Shown here in pieces: positions 51,701 through 60,640 of a stretch of DNA of 64,000 nt; position 1 is the stretch's first letter, and each line of letters starts with the position of its first letter. Source of the stretch: Bugula neritina (taxonomy: Eukaryota > Bryozoa > Gymnolaemata > Cheilostomatida > Bugulidae); the NCBI GenBank assembly GCA_964035545.1, contig OZ037767.1, forward strand, positions 22,137,628 through 22,201,627, written 5' to 3'. Under the pieces are notes generated by a model, which worked only from the letters and a program-made list of their open reading frames with translations, made no database searches and had not been told where the DNA came from. The position numbers were made by a program, and so were the translations under genes.

Positions 51701-52350
51701 GCGCTCAATTCCAGTCTCAACTGATGAGCGACCTTTGCCACCTCTGGGGAGTAAATCAGAGCAGGACCACCCCCTACCACCCTCAAGGTAACGGGGTGGT
51801 GGAGCGCAACAACCGGATGCTAGGTGATGCACTCCGGAGTCTCCTCCTTGGACGAGGTCAAGAGGAATGGGATACGGTGTTGCCGCAAGTCATGCGTGCA
51901 TACCGTAGCACCCCACACACCAGTACTGGTGAGACCCCAAACCTCTTGATGCTCGGGAGAGAGACTCGTGTCCCTGACCATCTCACCTATCACGTTCCAG
52001 AGCAAGACAACTCGGTTCACGAGTATGCCAGCGAACTAGTGGAACGGATGAAGGCCGCACACGATATACTGCGCGAACAGCAGTGGAAGGTGCGGCACGA
52101 AGATTCCGATGAACCACCTCTCTACCAAACGGGAGATAAGGTGTGGATGGTCAATTACCGTAGGCGCCGCGGACAGGCTGATAAACTGAAGCCTAAGTTC
52201 GTAGGACCTTACGTGATCGTCGAGGCTATGCCCAATCATACGTACAAGATTGAGCGCTCAGGACAGGTGTCTATCCAAAATGAGTCTCGCTTGAAACCGT
52301 ATTGGGCTGACCCGGCGGAGTGGGAGAAGCCCCCCCCCCCCCGTTGTTAG
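48706..52350 (+). CDS. pol: Pol polyprotein: protease, reverse transcriptase, RNase H, integrase
   Basis: 1,214 codons from the frame switch, with no ATG at the start. Aspartic protease has DSGCTTN near residue 26. Reverse transcriptase has FCVDYRKLN, LPFGLTSAPATFQ and catalytic YLDD near 456. RNase H has ILDTDASDQ near 603 and the TRKELLA motif. The integrase zinc domain has two His then CEIC (about 871-910), and the catalytic triad follows: D in VAVDLVGPM (about 936), D in HSDQGAQF (about 996) and E in GNGVVERNN (about 1031). A GPY/F module is present (KFVGPYVIVE). The domain order is diagnostic of Ty3/Metaviridae. All catalytic residues are present, so enzyme activity is plausible. The frame ends just after a C13 tract; the usual Pol C-terminal motif lies in the next ORF. 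Confidence 0.95.
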   Translation: MKVQPHGESYFLPGKVTGNAVTFLLDSGCTTNHLSRRVFEALPRRDRDRVRPYTGEHGTLADGSCIPFYGIIELPGRVRDQAVQETFVIGQLEEDAILGMPFLKQHQCRIDFSKSVVLMGGRELACVDKFGRPLVGGVQVVRNCTVPGRSRATIHCRVNSNRIARLGVVEGAHERIQLASSLNRLTERGEVLVQCVNPFTEPIELPAGSMLGQFHSVQEEDVGPSLGDATEAPPRHPIQGRGAVPTHLRELYETACGGCASNRERQVMAKLLRDYGDVFSSGEHDVGLTGIVRHEIPLTAGTVPVRQPTRRLGPEKEKEVSRQVRDLLDRGLIEPAHSAWSSPVVLVRKKDGSWRFCVDYRKLNSVTIQDAYPLPRIDESLDALAGSKYFSTLDLLSGYWQVPLSPDAQEKAAFITRDGLWKWKVLPFGLTSAPATFQRLMEQVLSGLHWKTLLVYLDDVIVISPDFETHVSRLQEVFERLRGAGLKLKPSKCALLQPEVKYLGHVVGRNGVATDPEKVRAVEDWVTPQDLTGLRAFLGLVGYYRQYIPDFAGIAQPLNRLTAKGVTWQWTPVEQEAFDRLKGCLLTAPILAYPDPTLEYILDTDASDQNVGAVLSQVQEGREVVVAYYSKSLSPAERNYCTTRKELLAVIKSVKHFRPYLYGRKFRLRTDHASLIWLCKRAEPSSQVARWLEILAEFSYRIEHRPGKRHSNEDGLSRRPDGGCKQCLNIERRDGGPPRCELETLAHHGAPFDWDQGQLRQGVDESPEDVQNLRANPVLAGNVRELKKLQEELPGVVADIYRAKREGRRPSEERIRQGCAEFRLYCQRWDSLRIGQDGLLTISLAASGRHPERKRVVCPTAIRRELIWDTHKQAHAGVKRVISKLRLRWYWPQMERDVRLRVKQCEICQASKHSRPPGEAGRRRLYAGRPWQVVAVDLVGPMPLTPRGNNWILVLTDHFTRWADALAIPDASAPTVARALDQHVFCYFGLPEQIHSDQGAQFQSQLMSDLCHLWGVNQSRTTPYHPQGNGVVERNNRMLGDALRSLLLGRGQEEWDTVLPQVMRAYRSTPHTSTGETPNLLMLGRETRVPDHLTYHVPEQDNSVHEYASELVERMKAAHDILREQQWKVRHEDSDEPPLYQTGDKVWMVNYRRRRGQADKLKPKFVGPYVIVEAMPNHTYKIERSGQVSIQNESRLKPYWADPAEWEKPPPPRC

Positions 52351-52985
52351 AGCCCAGGAGGCAGACAACAACGCGCGGGCGACGGCGGCATGGACCTGAA
52401 TACGAAGTGGTCATACCGCGGGAAGAAAACTTGGTGAGAGAGGAGCGGCAGCTTTTGTCAACAGAAGCGTGTCCGCCACCGCCAAGTCTAATTCCATCAC
52501 TTCCAGAAACCGAGCCGGTTCCGGAAGTGCAAACCCCCACGGAGGGAGGGGCTCCATCCGGAGAACAAGAAGAGGTGACCGCTAACGGTGAAGTAGAGAC
52601 GCCATTAGAGGCCCCTACTAACGAACCGGCAAGCGTGTCACCCCCCCTAGAAAGGGGACAGCATACGAGGAAACCCCCACCATATTTAAAAGACTTCGTA
52701 TGTGACTGCATTAGAAGCGGCGCACATGAAAGTCTAGGGGAAAACCGTACGATAAAATGTTGGAGTTGTGAACCCCACGCAAATATCAACTTTTGCGAGG
52801 GCGGAATAGTGGGAGGAATTAATGCGCGTAAAGCAAATAGTTCCGACCTCGTGCCTCAGAAACGATGCTCAGCCTTTTCTTATGCTGACATCGCCAAAGG
52901 CAGACGTATCTCACAACCAGCTCCAATCTTACCAAGAACGTTGAGTATGGACATTAATACCGAGTTCCCAGGTAAGCCAGTATAA
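52320..52985 (+). CDS. ORF3: Pol C-terminal extension in the -1 frame
   Basis: Open in the -1 frame relative to pol, overlapping its end, with a GTG and no ATG start. The product is Pro/Glu-rich. It contains RKPPPYLKDFVC near residue 118-130, like the PPxYLKDYV motif that ends Pol in many invertebrate Ty3 elements. A Cys-rich stretch (CDC, CWSC) and a SYADIAKGRR segment follow. It is therefore best read as the rest of Pol, reached by a -1 slip on C13 (52330-52342) or cut off by a one-base length change there. CCCAG/GTAAGC at 52967-52977 is a consensus splice donor near its end. Confidence 0.6.
   Translation: MGEAPPPPLLEPRRQTTTRGRRRHGPEYEVVIPREENLVREERQLLSTEACPPPPSLIPSLPETEPVPEVQTPTEGGAPSGEQEEVTANGEVETPLEAPTNEPASVSPPLERGQHTRKPPPYLKDFVCDCIRSGAHESLGENRTIKCWSCEPHANINFCEGGIVGGINARKANSSDLVPQKRCSAFSYADIAKGRRISQPAPILPRTLSMDINTEFPGKPV
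52330..52342 (+). repeat. C13 homopolymer at the pol/ORF3 junction
   Basis: Thirteen C just before the pol stop. Long C runs are prone to replication slippage, sequencing error and ribosomal slippage, so the frame break here should not be trusted without raw reads. Confidence 0.85.
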
Positions 52986-53002
52986 GTCTTGTATTCCTAT
53001 TC

Positions 53003-54076
53003 ATGGAAACGGGCTCGATGCCAGTAAATTCTGAACTAATTCAGCAGATTGAATCAGAATTACTGGGAACCACGTTTCATGTGAATGACGATGAAGACAC
53101 TGTAATGGCCGACGGTCTGTTAGACCTGGAGCTAGACACTGTTCTTGGTCAGTCCACACATGATTCATCGGTTCCTCGAGTGCATTCCAAAAGCTGTGAC
53201 TCTCAGGCTAGCAACGGTCGACAGTCACTAGAATTATGTTGTAAAGATCCACCGCGATCTAACAATAATTCTACTTTTGTAGACACACTCGCGCCCGTCT
53301 CTCCGGGCATGCCTTCTCTAGAGATGGCGTGGGACCCAGAGCCGGCCCCAACAACTTCTACAACAAGGCAACTGCCACCCCAGTTGGAAGCAACCTCCAA
53401 CTGGATTACCCCTGCCACAGAGAGAGAGATTAGGACCCATCAAGGAGGTGAGAGTAATCGTGAATGCAACCTCTGCCAGCAGCGATTCACAACCCACCGC
53501 AGACTGAAAGTACACTTGCCGCAACACTACATCACCACTTTCTGCCCTTGCGGAGAATATAGCTATAATCGTGATTACCTACTGCGGCACCAACGTACTA
53601 TGCAGTGTTATCAAGGGCATGTCTATGAAGTAGACGAATCATCCTATCCTGCCTTTCTCAACGCCATCAAACCACTCATCACTGACTCAGCTCGGCTATC
53701 TCGCCTGGAGCAAGGCTTCCCTTCCCCGCGACTCATCATCTCTGGAGCCGCAGATAAACCTACACAGTCTACTAACTCTCCACCTCACAGTCCTCTACGC
53801 ATACCGCATACCTTTCCTCGTGTCGTACTACAGAGGGTAGACACAAATGCGTATACACTCCCTCCTCCCCTTCCATCCTCAGAGCGGAAAAGACATAGAC
53901 AGCCGACTTCCTCTCACTCGTCCCCCTGGGCCCGCAACCTACGTGAAGTAGAAGCTAGGGCACACGACTTGGAGCAAGAAGTGTACAGACTGGCCCCACG
54001 GGTGCAGGCTGCATCCAGTGAACTCAAATATTTACAGGAGTCTATTAAACGCATGAAGCGTGCGGCCCGCAGTTAA
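53003..54076 (+). CDS. ORF4: acidic zinc-finger / coiled-coil accessory protein
   Basis: 357 residues from an ATG (METGSMPVNS), again -1 relative to the preceding ORF. The N-terminal half is acidic and Ser/Pro-rich (DDEDTVMADGLLDLELD), like an activation-type or disordered region. A canonical C2H2 finger starts near 155 (CNLC, 12 residues, H, three, H). A variant CxC-x12-H-x5-C finger starts near 181 (CPCG to MQC). After a Pro-rich linker with RKRHRQP, the last 45 residues form a heptad-like coiled coil (NLREVEARAHDLEQEV). No signal peptide or membrane segment is seen, so it is not an envelope. It occupies the place where env or accessory genes lie. A nucleic-acid-binding or regulatory role is inferred; no family is recognised. 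It has no internal stops in a young element, which suggests selection. Confidence 0.75.
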   Translation: METGSMPVNSELIQQIESELLGTTFHVNDDEDTVMADGLLDLELDTVLGQSTHDSSVPRVHSKSCDSQASNGRQSLELCCKDPPRSNNNSTFVDTLAPVSPGMPSLEMAWDPEPAPTTSTTRQLPPQLEATSNWITPATEREIRTHQGGESNRECNLCQQRFTTHRRLKVHLPQHYITTFCPCGEYSYNRDYLLRHQRTMQCYQGHVYEVDESSYPAFLNAIKPLITDSARLSRLEQGFPSPRLIISGAADKPTQSTNSPPHSPLRIPHTFPRVVLQRVDTNAYTLPPPLPSSERKRHRQPTSSHSSPWARNLREVEARAHDLEQEVYRLAPRVQAASSELKYLQESIKRMKRAARS

Positions 54077-54335
54077 CTTGAGTCTATCTCCAACTCCATA
54101 CTACTCTTCCCCTACCTCTCTGTGGCATTCCCTACCGTTATGGTGGCACGTACTCTACATGTAGATAGGACCTTCTCTTACTTATTACGTATTGTGCACG
54201 TTATATATACCTGTATATTTTATCAGTTGTTGTTTTTTTTGTATATACTTTTATACTGTTCTCTTACCCCCCCCCCCAACGAAGTATACGTTTTTTATGT
54301 GAAATTTATTTTTATCAGAAAGAGGGCTTTCTGCT
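54077..54335 (+). other. 3' untranslated part of the element
   Basis: Pyrimidine- and T-rich sequence with a C-run near 54270, between ORF4 and the polypurine tract. The 100-codon frame across it looks like chance. Confidence 0.6.
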
Positions 54336-54343
54336 GGAGGGGG
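54336..54343 (+). promoter_or_regulatory. Polypurine tract
   Basis: GGAGGGGG three bases before the 3' LTR, the expected plus-strand primer. Confidence 0.75.
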
Positions 54344-54346
54344 CAG

Positions 54347-54652
54347 TGTGGTGGCTCGTGGAGCTACCAGCAACACAATACGCAAGGTTGCGTATTGACC
54401 CGGAACCATGTATTAGCCAATTAGCTAGGTTGTTTTATGAGTAATAGTAGCAGCTTCGCGCTACTAGCTCAGTTGAGGATAGTGCTGTAAATTAAATAGA
54501 CGTGCGTATCATTACTGTTGTACATTAGATTTTATTATGTATTCTTGTATTAAAATATAACGATATCTACTCGACTTAACTCGGTGAAGTTTCTCTAGTG
54601 ATAAATAGACTCTCTTGGTGGCACATCGACCCTAAAACTGAAAATCATAACA
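54347..54652 (+). repeat. 3' LTR of the Ty3/gypsy element
   Basis: 306 bp with the same termini as the 5' LTR and one difference (C at 54630). ATAA at 54653-54656 is the right target duplication. Confidence 0.96.
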
Positions 54653-54656
54653 ATAA

Positions 54657-55380
54657 TGCAATATGAATATGAATATCAATATCATATTCATATTACTAAT
54701 TAAATTTGATCTCCAATGACATCGAATATTTATACTTATAGCTATAGAGAACTTATGCTTACTTATAGTTATATTAACTTACAGTTATACTTATAGTTAA
54801 ACTTAATGCTACAGCATGAGCATAAGTATAAACTAAAGTATAGTGTTAATCATTAATGACAATGTTTATGTTATACTTATAGAGTTATATTTATACTATA
54901 ACTTATACTTATAGTATTAGTATTACTATTAGTTAATGTTAACTTGATCTTCATACTGCAGTATGAATATTAGTATTACTATCAGACATCAGCATCACTC
55001 TCAGTCTCACTGTCAGACTGTGATTCACTTTCCAGTTTCAGGATTAGCATAATAATTTAATTAAATATAACATTATTACCATTAATAATAATATTTATAA
55101 TCATAATGTTTAAAATTAATCATAATCACAAACTGATAATAGCATTATCATTATGATTAAATTTAATGATATTTAATTTGATAATCATAATGATTGACAA
55201 TCATAATCATAATCATAATGCTAATGCCGTAAATGCGTAAGTTTATAAACAGGCTGCTACTAGTACTAGTATTATCATTACTATTAGTAATACTACAGAA
55301 TATCAACATAATATTAACATCACTATTCACAGGGTTAAACTTAAAGAGTACACATTAATATATCACTCTGTCACTAACAG
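54657..55380. repeat. Cryptically simple AT block flanking the LTR element
   Basis: Dense short motifs (ACTTATAG, AATCATAATCATAATC, ACTATTAGTAATAC) on both strands without a fixed unit. It resembles the blocks at 32600-33120 and 59820-60640. The LTR element was inserted beside it. Confidence 0.55.
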
Positions 55381-55899
55381 TAACTAGTGCAACTTGACTT
55401 CTGTGTCTATTTCTAAGCCGTAAAAAAGACCTGGGCACACGGGATACTTTATTCGGGAGTTATTCTCACACTCTCTTTTACTTATGTGAACCAAAGGGTT
55501 AAGCAGCAATCCATTACTCCGATGCGAGCCAGTAGCTCTTCAAAGCCAGAGGTCGGAATTCACTATTATTGGCCAGGTTCTATTCACAGCATCAAAAACA
55601 CAGGCTCTTATTGGACAAATAACAATAACATTAAAAATGAATCATCTCTGTTTTGATGAGGGTATGGATATCAATGAGGAACTCAGAGTCAGTGTCATGT
55701 ATTAACATTATCATTATGATAAGCTGTATCGTCGCTCTCTTTGATATTATTGCAATGTGATTTATCATTAAGCTATGCTCATGCTGGTTGTGTAAAACGT
55801 TAGACTAGCATTTACACTAAGTACGAGTTCTTAGGATTAGAACCTCAACCTGAATAAAACACTCCTACTCATAACTCACCTCGTAACTCACCTTGTAAA
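55381..55899. other. Spacer left of the LINE, nothing identified
   Basis: Mixed-composition sequence, less AT-rich than its neighbours. No ORF or pol III boxes clear enough to call. It may hold an unrecognised repeat or the LINE 3' UTR. Confidence 0.35.
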
Positions 55900-56054
55900 A
55901 ATTAGAACACTCTGCTAACACCTACAGGCGCAAAATTATGAGTGCCTCTTATGTTGTTTTTGTTTGAGTTTACCATGTGTTGAAATGTATCTATTCTAGC
56001 ATGTAGCTAAGTTTGGAAATTTTAATTGCAATGTAAAGGGGTTTTAGCACATAG

Positions 56055-58760
56055 CTAAGCTGAGTTTGTGTTATGAGGTGGTATCCTCAAATCTCTGATG
56101 CTTCGAGGGAGAAAACTGTTGTGAAAGGTCTGTGAGGATGCAGGAATTGATGTTGGTTCTCCTCTCTTAGCAGATCGAGTGTTTATTGACCGGTTTGAAT
56201 TTAATAGTTCATCATAAGCAGATGAAAACGTTTCATGGCGCTCTTCATCTGAAAGTATTCTCATCAACAAAGTTATTCTATGGTCTCTTCGTCGGCTCGC
56301 AAGAGTTTTAAGCTGCAATTCAGTTCGAGCGTCACTGATGCCACGTCTTCCTTTGAGGTTAGCGATAAACCTGATAGCTTGATTTTGAACATGTTCAATT
56401 TCCTCACAGGCACTTTTGTTAGTCGGATCCCACAACGTGTCTGCATACTCAAAGATAGGTCTACATAGACTAAGGTATGCAATTAATTTTGCCTTCATGG
56501 GTGCATTGTAGATTGTATGCTTGATACAGCCAAGTATTTTGCTTGCATTGTTGACTTTAGATGTAATATGCCGGTCAAACTTTAGGTTAGACTGCATGAT
56601 TACTCCAAGATATTTGGCCTCTTTAACGGTTCTAAGAGTGGTGTCACCAAGTGAATATAGATGGGAGGTGTCATCAGTTTTACCAAATATAATCACTTCG
56701 CACTTATCGGTATTAAACGGCATTTTCCATTTAAGTGACCAGTTATAAAGTGAGTTTAGGTCTCTCTGAAAGGCTTCCTGTTGTATTTTGTTGTTAACTT
56801 CAGCATATAGAAGTGTGTCGTCAGCATATAGACTAACTTTGCATGAGACAGATTGAGGGAGATCATTGATGTAAATTAGGAAGAGTTGGTCCAAGAACTG
56901 ATCTTTGGGGGACTCCAGATGTTACACTTAGTTCAGATGATTCCGTCCCTTTGATCACCACTTTTTGACTTCTGTCAGTCAAGAAGCTCTGTATCCAATT
57001 GGCAATAAATGGGTCAATTCCTTTAATTCGCCTGATTTTCTCTATGAGTAGTAAATGAGGAACTTTATCGAAGGCCTTTTTAAAATCTAGAATTACTGCG
57101 TGAGTAGTTGATGAGTTGTCGGCTGCTCTTGCAATATCATGAAAAGTTGCACACAATTGAGTGTCACATGAAAGGCCTCGTCTAAATCCATGTTGTCTAT
57201 TAACCAAAATTGAATCTAGTGTTTTATTTAGATAGTGTAATATAATATGTTCTAGCATTTTGCAGGGGATACTTGTCAATGAAATAGGTCGATAATTGCA
57301 TGGCTTCTCTTTTTCACCTTTCTTATATATAGGAGTGATGTTGGCAGTCTTCCATGCACCTGGGAGCACACCTTGTTTTAATGAAGCAGCGAAGATATGC
57401 TGAAGACACTCTGCATTGATATTAGGGTTTAGTAGTAATTGGCATTTGCGGATCTGGTCTGGGCCGGGTGATTTATTATTTTTAAGGTCAACAATAAATT
57501 TTTCAACACCATCTAATGTGATGGGAAATGGTTCTGTTTGAGTTGAAAGTAGTGGGAGTTTTGATATACTTTCTTGGTGGCAGAACTGTGAGTGAAAGTA
57601 TTTATTTAGTTCGTTGGTGATTATCTTACTGTCAGTGATTGGAAGGCCATCCATAAGTGTCATGGTCTCTAAAGGATGCTGTTGATTTTGTTTGTACCTA
57701 AGATGTTTGTAAAAAGGTTTGCTGTTCCCCTTTTCCAAGGGCTTACAAATTTTATATAGCAAATAATTTCTTTTGAGCTTTTTGAGTTCTTTCTTGTTGT
57801 TCTGGCGGTGCTGCTTATATTTATTCAAGTAGTATGGATCTCCAGTTTGTTTGTACTTTCTGTGTGTATTGTGTTGCTTGTCTATCATTTTTTTAATATG
57901 TTTGTTAAACCAAGGTGGTTGATCTTCATTTCTGACATGTATAGTTTTGAGTGGAACAGAATCAAGTATGGCTTCATCAAGTGATCTTTTGTAAATATCC
58001 CACATTTTATGAACGTCACTTAGGTTTTTAATTTGATGAAGAGCATTAGTCATTTTTTCAGTAAAGACTTGAACGTTTGCCTTCTGATAGACCAAGATTT
58101 CCTTGGTATTTTTACATTTGTGTTGTTGGTGCATCATTGTTTCTACTTTAAGCTTCAGGGTTATAATATAGTGGTCGCTTAGGCCAGGGATTACCACATC
58201 TGGGGGATCTGTTGTAAGGGTGCTAGAGCGGCATATCAGATCAAGAGTGTTTCCGTGAATGTGTGTAGGTTCTGTAACCATCTGGTATAAGTTATGTTCG
58301 TAAAGCATGTTGAGAAATTGTAGATGGATAGCTTTGTAGGATGAATTGGGTTTAATAGTTTTGGTAACTCAGTCTAGTCCTGGAAGATTCATATCACCAA
58401 GTAAAATGATGTTGCAGTTGGAATATTTATATTTGATGGAGCTAAGTATGTTACTTATTTGTTTGATATTTGGAGTTGATGTCCTCGGTCTATAGTAACA
58501 ACATATAACTAGGTTAGTTGGAAACATTTCTGGCGTTAAGCTTTGCCTTGATTGCAATTATAACTCCTCCTCCGTGCATGTTTCTGTCATTTCTAAAGAA
58601 GTCTAAACCAGGTGTTTCGATTACAGTCTTGCTGAGAATAGATTGATCAATATGCGTTTCTGTTAAGCAGATCAAATCATAGTTTTTAATTAGAGTGGTG
58701 ATTTCTGCTGTTTTTCCTTTGACTGACCTGACATTAGCAAGAAAAAGATTTAGATCTGAG
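56055..58760 (-). pseudogene. LINE ORF2: endonuclease and reverse transcriptase, broken
   Basis: The endonuclease starts near 58760 (ANVRSVKGKT, LTETHID, RNDRNMHGGGVIIAIK), shifts frame near 58545, continues with ILLGDMNLPGLD, meets a TGA at 58371-58369 where a Trp codon is expected, and resumes to GLSDHYI. Reverse transcriptase follows with NYRPISLT, QHGFRRGLSCDTQL and LDFKKAFDKVPH. A second frameshift near 56885 separates SGVPQRSVLGP from LFLIYINDLP and the catalytic YADDTLLYA. A thumb region and a RSIRDLRIPP end follow. The R in PQRS replaces the usual G. Motifs place it in the CR1/L2/Jockey group. It cannot encode a full enzyme. Confidence 0.88.
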
Positions 58761-59798
58761 ATTGTTTTGTTTGTTGGTCTTCCGGTTTCAACTTTTCCCA
58801 GTTTCCCGATTCAGCTTTTATTGAATGTTGAAATCCCTGATTCGAAATTGTATGGTTTGGCTGCTCCTCTTTAAGTTGTTTAACCTGTTGGCGAAGAGTG
58901 TACTTTTTGTCCCTGGTTCCTTTGTTCATGTCCAGCTTGCAGAACAAAGAGTCTGCGCGCAAGGCATGATTTAAAAATTTCCACTCGGACCTTTCATCTT
59001 CAAATCGCAGTTTTATAGGGCGATTTTTGTTTTCAGTCTTAGGACCGAGCCTAACTGCTTGAACTGGCTTGTTGAAATTCTTAAATAGTTCTTGGGACAT
59101 TAAATTCATCACATCTTGCATTGCAGTATCTCTTTCAGTTAGTCCATACAAAATTGCATTGGATTTCCTCGCTTCGTTGTCCTTTTTGTCCATCTCTGAT
59201 GCCAGTAGTGCTTGGCTGGTTGTGGTCATTTGCAGGGTTTTTTTGTGTTATTTGCAATTTCAGTGTTTTTGCTGGTAATATCAGCCCAGGTTTTTTGGAG
59301 GGTACTGACTTCTTCATTGCTGTGTTGATGGTATTTTTCTAACTTTCTCTCAAATTTAAAAATTTGTTGATTAATGCTGTGAAGCATTTTCAAATGTTGT
59401 GTATTGCCACCATCATCTTTTTGAGAGGAACACTCATCACAAAACCACCTAACACCTCTGTCTGATAGTCTAGTGATGGAATTCACCTCAGATGGCTGGA
59501 GGCCCTGGCATGTTCCATGGTACCATTTTAGGCACACATCACAGGATATCCATTTTGAAGCAGCTTTTTGTTGTTTTCCGCCTTTAGTGAGAAGAAAACA
59601 TTCTTTTTTGGAGCATGATGCGCATAACTCATTTAGGTCTGTATTGTTGTCATCTGTAGTAGATTCCAACTGAGAGCGTTGCAGAGGGGGAAAGTCACCT
59701 CCACTATGACCAATTTGGTCTTGAGACTGAGTGAGTGTGGGGAGTGACATACCTATACTTATAATATTTAATTCAAAGTGATACACCAAAACTATCAA
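58750..59798 (-). pseudogene. LINE ORF1: PHD finger and nucleic-acid-binding protein, frameshifted
   Basis: The first part (59798-59226) holds a PHD finger of the C4HC3 type: CASC, then CDVCLKWYHGTC, then WFCDEC. A coiled-coil-like stretch rich in Glu, Lys and Gln follows. The frame is lost near 59235, beside a run of seven A (minus strand). The second part (59229-58750) resumes with SNAILYGLTE, RPIKLRFEDE and YTLRQQVKQL, the RRM-like region common to ORF1 of CR1/L2 relatives. PHD-bearing ORF1 proteins are known in this LINE group. It stops immediately before the endonuclease frame. Confidence 0.82.
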
Positions 59799-59819
59799 GT
59801 GTTAGGGCTATCAATGACC

Positions 59820-60640
59820 AAGCTAGGCGCTATCAATATCACTATGAGTATGATTATCATTACAAACTTAAACTTGAAGCCAAAACTATACTAGTAGTAG
59901 TTGTAGTTAGGCTATGTAGGCGTAAGCAGAATGTCTAATTTGAGGTATTTTTATCCTTTAGTCCAAGATGAATTCACACAAATACTTTAATCTAAAGCTC
60001 GGTTGTTTAAAAATACTGTCCTAGTCCTACGCCTACGGCTACTACTACTAGTATTACTACTAAGTACTAAGTACTAAGATTCTGAAATAGAGTTTCAGTT
60101 GGTCACACTCACTACCAGTTACACTTAGTCTAAGTCTTACCCTCTTGAATTGTAGATTAAGGTAAAGATGTAATATTAATATTATAAACATAATTTATTA
60201 ATAATTATCAATAAACATTAATTATTTAAACACTAATACTAATAGTTAATGTTATATCAAATTGAAATTCAATATGATTTTATGACTCCTGTTTTTTATA
60301 GTGGACTTGTAGTTGTTTGTTATTAAATTCAATAATTATATTTATTGATTATTCTAAATTAGTAATTCATCTATTTCTAATTCTATAGCTATTAATCTAA
60401 TTTTTTTTTATTATACCTCATCAGATATCGTGATTCTGATCATTTTACTTATTCTTATAGTTATAGTGATTATGATTATGTTACTTTTGCTTATAGTTAT
60501 ACTTGGAGTTATAGTCAATCATTGAGTCGATGTCATGCTCATGGTGATGAATGATGATTATAATGATAATGGATTTCTATTCATAATGATCCACAATCCT
60601 ATGCTGACACCAATCATTACAAGTAGACTATTAGGATTTG
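59820..60640. repeat. Cryptically simple AT block right of the LINE
   Basis: Repeated ACTACTACTAG, TTATAGTTATA and GATTATAATGATAATGG-like motifs, similar to those at 54657-55380 and 32600-33120. Confidence 0.5.

Larger units (their letters stand above)
47204..54652 (+). mobile_element. Complete Ty3/gypsy LTR retrotransposon with four ORFs
   Basis: A 7,449-bp element with 306-bp LTRs (TG...CA), a tRNA-Leu primer site, gag, pol in the Ty3 order (protease, reverse transcriptase, RNase H, integrase), two further ORFs, a polypurine tract and a 4-bp target duplication. The LTRs differ only at 47487/54630 (T versus C), so insertion was recent. Internal codons are markedly GC-richer than the host DNA. 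No nonsense mutation lies in the recognised domains; the ORFs are separated only by -1 frame steps. It points away from the TPBG-like gene, whose start codon is about 0.55 kb to the left. Confidence 0.96.
55900..59800 (-). mobile_element. Decayed CR1/L2/Jockey-type LINE, near full length
   Basis: Reads right to left: ORF1 (PHD finger plus RNA-binding-like part), then ORF2 (AP endonuclease, reverse transcriptase). Three frameshifts and one nonsense mutation disable it. The 3' end is near 55900, where the octamer GTGAGTTA occurs twice (minus strand) and may be the tail repeat typical of this clade. The 5' end lies near 59800. It lies between two cryptically simple blocks. Confidence 0.85.

Noticed and set aside
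47537-52789. Many 60-170 codon ORFs antisense or out of frame to gag and pol
   Set aside because: They are shadows of GC-rich coding sequence with few stop codons, with no independent motif.
54122-54424. 100-codon ORF between ORF4 and the 3' LTR
   Set aside because: It starts without a clear ATG context, crosses the polypurine tract and LTR boundary, and is mostly T-rich hydrophobic sequence.
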